NCBI GenBank assembly: GCA_964533495.1
Contig: CAZHJU010000015.1
Span: forward strand, 3,170-67,169
Source: Ga0077527 sp964533495
GTDB taxonomy: Bacteria > Pseudomonadota > Gammaproteobacteria > Burkholderiales > SG8-41
Reading direction: 5' to 3'
Length of the DNA stretch: 64,000 bases
Positions within the stretch are counted from its first letter, which is position 1; each line of letters begins with the position of its first letter. The notes under the pieces are model-generated. The model was not told the origin of the DNA, searched no databases, and was given only the letters and a program-made list of their open reading frames with translations. This document shows, in pieces, positions 54,785-64,000 of this stretch. The position numbers and the translations under genes are program-made.

Positions 54785-55258
54785 GATGCGCCGCAGCAAG
54801 CCCCGCGCGGCGTTCTCGACCAGATCGAGCACCTGCTCGAAACCTTGTGGCCCGCCGTAATAAGGATCGGGCACTTCGGCGGGCACCGTGCCGTCGGCAA
54901 ATTCAAGAAACAGGCACACCCGCCCGTGCTGCTGCGGCGGGCATTGCTGCAGCAGCAGGCTGCGGTTGTGCGCATCCATCGCGAGCACGTAATCGAATGC
55001 CGTGAAATCCGCGCGGGTGACCTGCCGCGCCCGCAGTGGCGACAGATCGTAACCCCTGCGCGCGGCGGCGGCCTGCGCCCGCGCATCCGGCGGATCGCCG
55101 ATGTGGTAGTCGTGGGTGCCGGCGGAATCGATGTGGATGCGCCCAGCCAGACCCTCGGCCTCCACCAGTTGGCGGAACACGCCCTCTGCGGTCGGCGAGC
55201 GGCAGATGTTGCCCATGCAAACAAATAGCACTCGGATACACTCTTTTTTATCTGTCAT
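54770..55258 (-). CDS. Low-molecular-weight protein-tyrosine phosphatase with element-supplied N-terminus
   Basis: A 162-residue phosphatase with P-loop CMGNICRS (Cys14, Arg20) and the general-acid Asp in DPYYGG. From GNICRS onward it is host sequence. The first ~16 codons (MTDKKECIRVLFVCMG) lie in or at the edge of an integrated element, and its promoter must too. The AT-rich synonymous codons CTA TTT GTT differ from the displaced original start at 59046. ATG 55258 is preferred; TTG 55273 is possible. Confidence 0.92.
   Translation of the reverse strand: MTDKKECIRVLFVCMGNICRSPTAEGVFRQLVEAEGLAGRIHIDSAGTHDYHIGDPPDARAQAAAARRGYDLSPLRARQVTRADFTAFDYVLAMDAHNRSLLLQQCPPQQHGRVCLFLEFADGTVPAEVPDPYYGGPQGFEQVLDLVENAARGLLRRIKNNQ
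55210..55219 (-). other. attL core
   Basis: TGCCCATGCA (minus: codons for CMG plus one base). The flank towards the element keeps the phosphatase reading frame. Confidence 0.75.
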
Positions 55259-55317
55259 ATCATTGTTTTTCAAGGTAATTTAACTACAGAGAGATATATT
55301 AACATCCATTAACATCT

Positions 55318-55347
55318 TGTATCCAAGTGTATCCAAAAGGTGTATCC
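55318..55347 (+). repeat. Three TGTATCC repeats, candidate integrase arm-type sites
   Basis: TGTATCC at 55318, 55328 and 55341, just before the integrase ATG. Related copies lie near the other end of the element, as expected for arm sites. Confidence 0.65.
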
Positions 55348-55360
55348 TTTTGCCGAAATC

Positions 55361-56455
55361 ATGGCAAAGATCACCGATACATCTATCAGGAACCTCAAGC
55401 CGCGCGACCGGGATTACATGGTCGGCTGCGGCGATGGCCTCTATCTTCGGGTGCGTTCTTCGGGCTCGAAGGTGTTCATCCTCCGCCGCAAAGAGGCCGG
55501 CAAAACCACGATCACCACCTTGGGGCGCTACGGGACAGAGCCCGGCCGCGTATCCCTTGCGGATGCCCGCAGGAGGGCCCTGGCGCCACCAGTGCAGACG
55601 CCTGCACATGACGCCACCCTGAAGGCGCTGGCCGAAGAATATTTCGATCGGCATATCTCCGCGACCTACCGCCGGCCGGATCACGTCCGAGGTTACCTCG
55701 ACAAGATCACCGCCGAGCTCGGCCATCGAAAGCTCGCAGATCTCACGAGAGCGCAGATCGCCGGCTTCACGAAAGCTTACGCTGCGCGCGGTCGGGTGGC
55801 GGCAAACCGGGCGCTCGCTATTTTCCGCCAGGTGCTGGGTTACGGCGTCGAGATCGGCTGGATCGAACGCAGCCCAGCGGATGGCCTCACGCGCCGCGTT
55901 GCCGGCGGCGATGAAAAGCCCCGGGATCGCACGCTGACCGATGATGAGATCCGCGCGCTGTGGACAGTGCCAGCCCCGCATGGCCCCCTCTTCCGCTTCC
56001 TGCTGCTGACAGGGCAGCGGATCGGCGAGACGCAGCTCGCGGTGCCGGAGCATATCGAGGGCGATGTCTGGCGAATCCCTGCTGAGCACGCAAAAAATGG
56101 TCGCGCGCACTTGGTCCATCTTTCCCCGCAGGCCCATGAGCAAATCCAGGCGGTGACCGGGAAGCGCGATCGGGTTTTCGGTCTACGGACAACCACAGGC
56201 GCCCAAGCCTGGCTGCACCGCTGGTGCGATCGCAACGGCATCGCCCCGAGGTTTACGCCGCACGATCTGCGCCGGACAGCTGCGACGCGCATGAACGAGC
56301 TTGGGGTTGCGCCGCATGTTGTCGAAAAGGTTTTGAACCACACCCTGCAGGGTGTTATGGGCACGTACAACCGTGCCGAGTATCTGGAAGAGCGCAAGGC
56401 CGCGCTGCTTGCCTGGGGTGCGGAAGTTGATCGTGTTATTAACCTAAGGAGATGA
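55361..56455 (+). CDS. Tyrosine recombinase / integrase (P4-like)
   Basis: A 364-residue integrase: N-terminal arm-binding DUF4102-like domain (residues 1-75, GLYLRVRSSGSKVFILRR), SAM-like core-binding domain (~85-175) and catalytic domain with Arg220 (TGQRIGE), Lys245, His301/Arg304 (HDLRRTAATR), His327 and Tyr336 (GTYNRAEY). All catalytic residues are present. ATG 55361 is preferred over GTG 55340, which lies in the arm repeats. Confidence 0.95.
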   Translation: MAKITDTSIRNLKPRDRDYMVGCGDGLYLRVRSSGSKVFILRRKEAGKTTITTLGRYGTEPGRVSLADARRRALAPPVQTPAHDATLKALAEEYFDRHISATYRRPDHVRGYLDKITAELGHRKLADLTRAQIAGFTKAYAARGRVAANRALAIFRQVLGYGVEIGWIERSPADGLTRRVAGGDEKPRDRTLTDDEIRALWTVPAPHGPLFRFLLLTGQRIGETQLAVPEHIEGDVWRIPAEHAKNGRAHLVHLSPQAHEQIQAVTGKRDRVFGLRTTTGAQAWLHRWCDRNGIAPRFTPHDLRRTAATRMNELGVAPHVVEKVLNHTLQGVMGTYNRAEYLEERKAALLAWGAEVDRVINLRR

Positions 56456-56457
56456 TG

Positions 56458-56664
56458 ATGACTGACTTTGCAACCGCCACTAAACTGATATCGGACGCAA
56501 TGGGCGATATTTCTATCGCGCAATCGCAGGTTCGTATGCTTCTTTCATATGTTCAGGAGCACATTTCTCTTGATACAAAGACAGGACCTACCGGTTTACT
56601 TTCACGACAAACCGAATCAAGCAGCGGCGGACGCCAAACCTCCCCTTACGGGGTACGACTTTAA
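56458..56664 (+). CDS. Short ORF after integrase, probably frameshifted
   Basis: AAGGAG 6 nt before the ATG. The first ~42 residues (MTDFATATKLISDAMGDISI) look like real helical protein and the region is AT-rich; the rest (SSSGGRQTSPYG) looks like out-of-frame sequence. The next frame provides a plausible continuation (DLPVYFHDKPNQAAADAK). No family recognised. Confidence 0.4.
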   Translation: MTDFATATKLISDAMGDISIAQSQVRMLLSYVQEHISLDTKTGPTGLLSRQTESSSGGRQTSPYGVRL

Positions 56665-58678
56665 TGACTTCCTGCAACTGGAAATCAAGCCGCGTGGCCG
56701 CTTCATTTTGGTAGAGCCGGACTCGGGTTCTAAGAAAACCCCCGACACTGCCGGCCCGCAGCTGATCGCGCAACTGACCAACCAGCTCGCCGAGCTGGAC
56801 GGGCAAAGCTCGGTTTTCGAGCAGACGATGCGCAAGCTGACCGACGGCACCAAGGAATACAGCGCGTCCGTGCAGGCGTCTGCACTGGCGCTGGCCGGTG
56901 AGATCGACGAGCGCAAGCGCGCCCAGAGCGCGCGGGAAGCCTACGTCAAAGCGATGGAACTCGACCTGCAGGTGCAGGAAGAGGTGGAGCAGCTGCTCGT
57001 GCGCGAAAGCGATGCCCGGGCCAAGGCCGCGGTCTCGGCCTACGAGGCGATCGAGCGCGTCGAGCTGGAGACCGAGCTGATCGGCATGAGCAATGCCGAG
57101 CGCGAGCGCCGCCTGGCGCTGATCGAGCTGGAGCGCAACAAGATCCGGCTCACGCCGGAGCAGTATGCCTATTACCGCGACGGCCTGAACGAGGCCTTCG
57201 ACCGCAAGTCGGCTGCCGAGGCGCACCAGAAATTGGTCGAGGACGTCAAGCGCCAGAACGAGCAGATCACCCACAGCCTGACTGACGCACTGCTGCGCGG
57301 CTTTGAAAACGGCCGCGGCTTTGCCGAGAACTTCCGCGAAAGCCTGAAGGCGATGTTCAGCACCCTGGTGCTGCGGCCGATCATCCAGCCGATCGCGCAG
57401 GGCGCGGCGGGGGCGGTCACCGGCTTGCTGGGCATGGGTGGCAGCCCGCACATCATGGGCGGCGGCATCGGCGGCAGCATCGGGCAGAGCCTGTTCAGCA
57501 ACGGCCTGTCGAACCTGGTGGGCGGCATCGGTGGCGGGATCTTCGGCACGTCGACGGCTTACGCCTCGGCGCTGGGCCTGTCGAGCGCAGCGGCCGGTTC
57601 GCAAGCCGCGCTGCTGGCCTCGCAGACGGGCGTGTTTGGCGCCTCGGGGCTGGCCAGCACGGCGGCGGCGGGTGGCGCAGCGGGCGCGAGTGCCTTGGTG
57701 TCGGCGCTGCCCTACGTGGGCCTCGCGCTGGGCGCTGCGGCGCTCCTGGGTGGTGGCAACAAGGGCGGGCCGGCGCACTTCACCGGCATGGATGCCGAGG
57801 GCCTGATCACCCGCCAGGGGCTGGTCGGCGGTGCTTTCTACGGCAATAGCCAGAACAGCAAGCAGGGCTTCCGCTGGCAGACCACCGATCACTGGGCGAC
57901 CGATCCTTTCAACGCCCATGTCCGGAAGATGTTCGACGACATGGAGGGGATTGGTCGCACGCTGGGGCTGGACACCAACCGCCTGAGCGGCTTCAGTGCG
58001 TCGTTTTCGGCGCGCGGGCTGTCGAATACCAACTCGCAGCAGATCGCCGACGAGATGGCGGCGCAGCTCGGTGGCGTGGCGGACCAGATCGCCTACACGC
58101 TGATGCCGAACCTGCGCGACTTCGCCCAGGCCAACGAAACCGCGACCCAGACCCTGATGCGCCTGGTTCAGGTTCAGGAGCAGCTGCGGCAGCAGGAAGA
58201 ACAGGCCCGCAACCAGCTCGCCGGGGCCGTGCGCGGCCTGCCGGGGCAGCTCGGCATCACCAGCCTCGAAGGCACGCGCGACGCGCTGGCCATGTCCGAA
58301 TACCAGTCGCCGCTCGATCGCCTCAACGCCGCGCGCAGCCTGCTCGACCAGACCTACCAGCGCGGCATGGGTGGCGACCTCACGGCCGTCAACAGCTTCG
58401 GCAGCCTGCTGCAGCAGGCGCTGGGTGTGGGCCGAGAAGTCGGCGCCTCGGGTCCGGCCTTCCAGTCGCTGTTCATGGAAGGCAACCGCCAGCTCAATGA
58501 GCTGCTGGCGAAGCAGCAGTCCATTCAGCAGGAGATCCTGCAGAGTATCGACGTGACGATCATCCAGACCTCGCAGGACCAGATCGGCGCAATTAAAAAA
58601 CAGACGCAGGAACTGGTTGACGTGTTACAGCAAGTATTGGCTGAACAACGCAGGATAAGGGAGGCAGCAAATGGCTGA
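56549..58678 (+). pseudogene. Phage tail tape-measure protein, C-terminal fragment
   Basis: The 709-codon frame has, after ~60 residues of unrelated sequence, coiled-coil (residues ~75-230), then LLRGFENGRGFAENFRESLKAMF and the LRPIIQPIAQ motif of lambda-type tape measure C-termini, a Gly/Ala-rich hydrophobic region (~290-410) and more coiled coil. A full tape measure would have a much longer N-terminal part, and no other tail genes exist here. The frame is nonetheless free of stops. The start codon is uncertain. Confidence 0.7.
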
Positions 58679-58949
58679 GATAGTTGATTTCCCCAAGCGG
58701 GACAAGTCTGAAGAGGTTATGAAGCAGATCAGGCAGTCGACGATTGATGGATTCTGCAGCACATTGATGGCTGCAGGATGGGGAACTGGCCGCTCTCAAG
58801 GTACTGCCGTGATTCTGTGGGCGGAATGCACCGGGTTTCTGCGCGGTGCACTTTCAGCCGGAGAGCCGTTGCCAGTGGCGCTGAGTCGTATGAGCGAATT
58901 CGGCATTGCGCGGGTCCGTCAAGAGATCGGATTGCCGCCCTCCCCTTAA
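58671..58949 (+). CDS. Hypothetical protein, probable phage gene
   Basis: 92 residues, ATG overlapping the tape-measure stop by 8 nt, so coupled. It starts MAEIVDFPKRDKSEEVMKQI. No family recognised. Confidence 0.55.
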   Translation: MAEIVDFPKRDKSEEVMKQIRQSTIDGFCSTLMAAGWGTGRSQGTAVILWAECTGFLRGALSAGEPLPVALSRMSEFGIARVRQEIGLPPSP

Positions 58950-58955
58950 TCTGGG

Positions 58956-58974
58956 TGTATCCCAAAGGGTATCC
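58956..58974 (+). repeat. Right-end TGTATCC repeats, candidate arm-type sites
   Basis: TGTATCC at 58956 and GGTATCC at 58968, 12 nt apart, in the same orientation as the three left-end copies. Confidence 0.55.
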
Positions 58975-58984
58975 AGTTAAGTCA

Positions 58985-59008
58985 ATTGCATTTAAAAACA
59001 ATTACTTG
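58985..59008 (+). promoter_or_regulatory. IHF-like site 10 (right end of element)
   Basis: AAACAATTACTTG at 58996-59008, one mismatch to WATCAANNNNTTR; no clear A-tract. Lying between the arm repeats and attR, it may be the element's own IHF site for integration or excision. Confidence 0.4.
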
Positions 59009-59046
59009 GCATTGCTGCCCATGCAGACGAACAACACTCCGGTCAT
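59002..59046 (-). pseudogene. Displaced original start of the phosphatase gene
   Basis: Minus-strand ATG at 59046, 5 bp after the uvrB stop, reads MTGVLFVCMG (host) then SNAK and a stop supplied by the element. VLFVCMG is the phosphatase N-terminus through the P-loop cysteine. It shows the ancestral order uvrB-phosphatase. Confidence 0.85.
59016..59025 (-). other. attR core
   Basis: TGCCCATGCA, identical to attL. Including flanks, 20 of 24 bases agree (55210-55233 vs 59016-59039), the differences falling at synonymous positions. Confidence 0.75.
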
Positions 59047-59051
59047 GGCAT

Positions 59052-61076
<2,025 letters not shown>

Positions 61077-61248
61077 GCGAATCCGGGCAAAAACGCCGAT
61101 GTTACCGGTTTCACCGTGCCGCCGCGTCGGGGTGCCCGGCGCGGCAATCCGCGATTCCGTTTGGGTGCACCGCAAAAACACGGATAAAATGACGCCTTGC
61201 AGCAGTTTTCCATGACTTTCCGACGACTTTTCCGCCTCCTTTCTTCCA

Positions 61249-62460
61249 ATGACCTCCTCCGTACTCGAAAAAATCGAAATGGCGCCCAAGGATCCGATCC
61301 TGGGCGTGACCGAAGCCTATGTGGCCGACACCAACCCGAAGAAAGTAAACCTCGGCGTCGGCGTTTACACCGACGACGACGGCAAGGTGCCGGTGCTGCA
61401 GTGCGTGCGCCGCGCCGAGCAGCAGCTCGCGGAAAAGCCCCTGCCGCGCAACTACCTGCCGATCGACGGCCTCGCCGCCTATGACCGCGCGGTGCAGGAA
61501 ACACTGTTCGGCGCCGACAGCGCGGCACTCAAGGCCGGTCGCATCGTCACCGTGCAGACGCTGGGCGGCACCGGCGCGCTCAAGGTCGGCGGCGATTTCC
61601 TGCGCCGGCTGAATCCCGGCGCGGCGATGCACATCAGCGATCCGAGCTGGGAAAACCACCGGGCGATCTATGAATACGCCGGGTTCACGGTGAAAACCTA
61701 TCCGTACTACGACGCGGAAACCCACGGCCTGAAGTTCGACGCGATGATCGCGGGGCTCGAGCAGCTGCCTGCGGGCGACATCGTGCTGCTGCACGCCTGC
61801 TGCCACAACCCGACCGGCGTGGATCTCACCGCCGCGCAATGGGAAAAAGTCATCACCGTGGTCAACAAGCGCGGCCTGGTGCCTTTCCTTGACCTCGCCT
61901 ACCAGGGTTTTGCCGACAGCCTGGAAGCGGATGCGCAGACGGTCCGCCGCTTTACCGCGGAATGCCCCGTCGTGTTCGTGTCGAGCTCGTTCTCGAAATC
62001 GCTGTCGCTGTACGGCGAGCGCGTCGGCGCGCTGAGCATCGTCACCGCCGGCAAGGAAGAAGCAGCGCGCACGCTGAGCCAGTTGAAGCGCGTCATCCGT
62101 ACCAACTATTCGAGCCCGCCGACGCTGGGCGGCCAGGCGGTGTCGCTGGTGCTGACCACGCCGGAACTGCGCGCGCAATGGGACCAGGAACTCGGCCAGA
62201 TGCGCGATCGCATCAAGGTCATGCGCAAGCAGCTGGTGGACAAGATCCGCGAGCGCCGCGCCGATTTCAACCTGGACTTCATCGTCCAGCAGCGCGGCAT
62301 GTTTTCCTACTCCGGCCTGACCAAGGCGCAGGTGCAGAAACTGCGCGAGCAGTATTCGATCTACGCCATCGACAGCGGCCGCATCTGCGTCGCGGCGCTG
62401 AACACGAAAAACGTCGACTACGTCGCCGACGCCATCGCCAAAGTCCTGGTCGAAGCCTGA
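61249..62460 (+). CDS. Aromatic / aspartate aminotransferase
   Basis: A 403-residue class Ia aminotransferase (TyrB/AspC type): LGVGVYTDDDGKVPVL, LGGTGALKVGGDFL, HNPTGVD and the PLP lysine in SSSFSKSLSLYGERVG, ending with Arg-bearing GRICVAALN. It transaminates aromatic keto acids or oxaloacetate. Divergent from uvrB. Confidence 0.94.
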   Translation: MTSSVLEKIEMAPKDPILGVTEAYVADTNPKKVNLGVGVYTDDDGKVPVLQCVRRAEQQLAEKPLPRNYLPIDGLAAYDRAVQETLFGADSAALKAGRIVTVQTLGGTGALKVGGDFLRRLNPGAAMHISDPSWENHRAIYEYAGFTVKTYPYYDAETHGLKFDAMIAGLEQLPAGDIVLLHACCHNPTGVDLTAAQWEKVITVVNKRGLVPFLDLAYQGFADSLEADAQTVRRFTAECPVVFVSSSFSKSLSLYGERVGALSIVTAGKEEAARTLSQLKRVIRTNYSSPPTLGGQAVSLVLTTPELRAQWDQELGQMRDRIKVMRKQLVDKIRERRADFNLDFIVQQRGMFSYSGLTKAQVQKLREQYSIYAIDSGRICVAALNTKNVDYVADAIAKVLVEA

Positions 62461-62499
62461 AGCCGCTGCGGGCAAACGAATAGCCGGCCTGCGCGCCGG

Positions 62500-63843
62500 C
62501 TATTTCTTTTTGTTGCCGCCGAACAGTCCCTCGGCCCAGTTGCCGACCTTGGCACCCACCGAGGTGCCGATACCGGGACCGAGCACCGCGGTGCCCAGCG
62601 CGGCCCCCGTGACCGAAGCGCCCGTCGGCAGCGCCATCGGCGAATCCAGGGTTCCGCTGACATTCAGCGGGACCGTCGCCGAAGCCAGCTTGCCACTGCC
62701 GACCCGCGCATTGATGCGACCCGACAGCGTCTTGTCAGGCGCGATGGTGACGTTGCCGTCGGCGGCCAGAGAGCCCGACGCGACCTTGAGGCCGGTGATG
62801 CGCTGCGTGCCGCGCTCCAGCGCATAGTGGCCGGACAGCGTGTCGAAACGGGTCTGCCCGCTGCTGTCCTTGCCGAGCAGGCTGGACGCCGCCTTCTGGA
62901 TGTCGATGCCCTGCAGCACGCCGTCGCGGATGTCGAAGGGCGTTTCCAGCCTGAGGGCGTTCTGCAGCTGGCCGGCCGCGGGCGCGCTGCTGGAGAACAC
63001 CGGTTTCGCCGTCAGGCGCCCGCTGAGTTTCGTCTGCGGCGAGAACAGCGGCACCAGATCGCGCAGCTCGAGGCCGTTGATCTGGTAAGAACCTTTCAGT
63101 TGCACGCCCTTTTGCCAGCCAATGGTTGTTGCGCCGGTGATGATGCCGCCGTAAAGCCTCGCCCGGATGTCCGACAGATTGGCGTCACCGGTGCTTGCCA
63201 CCCCCTTGATCTGCAGTTCGTCGAACAGGATCGGCGGACCGGCCGGCGGGCGCCAGCCCTTCGCATCGACCTCGATACCGAACTTTCCGCCCGACGGAAT
63301 GACCTTCGCCCTGAACTTGCCGTCCCGCGCGCTGATGTCGGCCCACTCGGGAAACCCACCGGCCGAAAGGCTGATGCGCGCATCAAAGGGACCGAAAGTC
63401 GCCTTCTGCAGCTGCAGCAGCGCGCCGTCGAACCTGATCGCGCGCACCTGCACCGTGAAAGCGGCTGGCTTGGCCCTGGGATCGGGCTTTGTCCACAGCG
63501 GGATGCGGTCCAGCGCGCGCTGGTTCAGCACCAGCCCGTCGATGTCGATGCTGCGGATGACCTTGGTGTCCGAAAGCATGGACAGCAGGTCGGGCGTCAC
63601 CGCGATGCGCCCCACCTTGATGTCCGACTTGCCGATTTCCAGGCCATCAACGATCGCGTGCGGCAGCGGCAGGCCTGCCAGCCGCAGCCGCTTGATCGAC
63701 ACGGGTTCCCGAAGTTTTTCCGCCAGCAGCTTTTCGACCTGCGGCCGGTAATCGTCGACGGAAATGAACAAGGGAAGGACCGCAAGGATCGCCACCAGCA
63801 GTACGAACAGCAGAACGAGGCGCCTGAGCCACTTCATTTTCAT
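62500..63843 (-). CDS. AsmA-family membrane-anchored protein
   Basis: A 447-residue protein: an N-terminal membrane helix (residues ~8-28), then VDDYRPQVEKLLAEKL and the beta-rich AsmA domain to near residue 410, followed by a Gly/Ala-rich tail GASVTGAALGTAVLGPGIG. AsmA-like proteins are thought to help move lipids to the outer membrane. ATG 63843 has GGA 7 nt upstream. Confidence 0.85.
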   Translation of the reverse strand: MKMKWLRRLVLLFVLLVAILAVLPLFISVDDYRPQVEKLLAEKLREPVSIKRLRLAGLPLPHAIVDGLEIGKSDIKVGRIAVTPDLLSMLSDTKVIRSIDIDGLVLNQRALDRIPLWTKPDPRAKPAAFTVQVRAIRFDGALLQLQKATFGPFDARISLSAGGFPEWADISARDGKFRAKVIPSGGKFGIEVDAKGWRPPAGPPILFDELQIKGVASTGDANLSDIRARLYGGIITGATTIGWQKGVQLKGSYQINGLELRDLVPLFSPQTKLSGRLTAKPVFSSSAPAAGQLQNALRLETPFDIRDGVLQGIDIQKAASSLLGKDSSGQTRFDTLSGHYALERGTQRITGLKVASGSLAADGNVTIAPDKTLSGRINARVGSGKLASATVPLNVSGTLDSPMALPTGASVTGAALGTAVLGPGIGTSVGAKVGNWAEGLFGGNKKK

Positions 63844-63928
63844 CGTTTTTCCGCGTTGACCCACTTTCGAAGCACGGATAGAATACGCCCCTCGCTGAGC
63901 CGGTAACAACCGGTTTTCCCAGCACAAT

Positions 63929-64000
63929 TCCCCGATAGCTCAGTCGGTAGAGCGACGGACTGTTAATCCGCAGGTCCCTGGTTCGAGCCCAGGTCGGGGA
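63929..64000 (+). tRNA. tRNA-Asn (GTT), 3' end cut by window
   Basis: TCCCCGA acceptor pairs with TCGGGGA; anticodon loop CTGTTAA gives GTT; T arm CCTGG-TTCGAGC-CCAGG. Discriminator base and CCA lie beyond the window. Confidence 0.96.

Larger units (their letters stand above)
55220..59015. mobile_element. 3.8-kb tyrosine-recombinase element inserted in the phosphatase gene
   Basis: The element is bounded by the direct repeat TGCCCATGCA at 55210-55219 and 59016-59025. It holds the integrase, a short ORF, a tape-measure fragment and a small ORF. TGTATCC repeats occur near both ends. uvrB and the original phosphatase start lie to the right, the body of the phosphatase gene to the left. Confidence 0.85.

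Noticed and set aside
58729..59001. Minus-strand 90-codon open frame across the right end of the element
   Set aside because: It runs opposite the coupled small phage gene and through the arm repeats, with no ribosome binding site or family features.

Overview
The window is about 64 kb of a G+C-rich betaproteobacterial chromosome. The lineage is inferred from three things: the gene order gyrA-serC-serA-pheA-hisC-tyrA-aroA-cmk-rpsA-ihfB-lapA-lapB-pyrF-hldA-hldD-cysM; the ssrA tag (ANDERYSLAA); and a soluble NAD-linked formate dehydrogenase operon of the Cupriavidus/Rhodobacter type. Order or genus cannot be fixed from sequence alone.

Layout. 1-5753: an Anbu operon (circularly permuted ATP-grasp, alpha-E, Anbu protease, DUF2126 transglutaminase). 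5843-8786: small membrane protein, tRNA-Ser(GCT) with a tRNA-Ser fragment beside it, lysC, an XRE-type regulator, queD. 8819-16094: fdsR-like regulator divergent from fdsGBA-fdhD-fdsD, with paired operators between them. 16231-18726: tRNA-Ser(TGA), a Bax1-I membrane protein, rlmD. 18848-37013: a long leftward block of aromatic amino acid, serine, histidine, pyrimidine, LPS-heptose and translation genes ending in cysM and a PolB-like exonuclease. 37611-41591: OmpA-like protein, mtaD, ubiG, gph and tmRNA. 41592-44261: an inovirus-like remnant (HUH Rep, ssDNA-binding protein, regulator, dif-like site) beside tmRNA. 44303-45225: small orphan genes, one a broken DUF1640 gene. 45375-54703: fatty/aryl acyl-CoA degradation genes with a Bug solute receptor. 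54770-59046: a low-molecular-weight phosphotyrosine phosphatase gene split by a 3.8-kb tyrosine-recombinase element. 59052-64000: uvrB, aromatic aminotransferase, an AsmA-like protein and tRNA-Asn (cut by the window edge).

Two observations go beyond ordinary annotation. (1) Ten AT-rich ~28-bp motifs are scattered at gene 3' ends, intercistronic gaps, tRNA 3' ends and once in frame inside a gene. They share the architecture A-tract, 9-10 nt, then a match to the IHF consensus WATCAANNNNTTR; nine point the same way. This looks like a dispersed family of IHF-binding sites. (2) The 3.8-kb element is inserted in codons 8-10 of the phosphatase gene that follows uvrB. It carries its own synonymously diverged copy of the gene's first codons, so it swaps the N-terminus and promoter rather than destroying the gene; the displaced original start survives next to uvrB.
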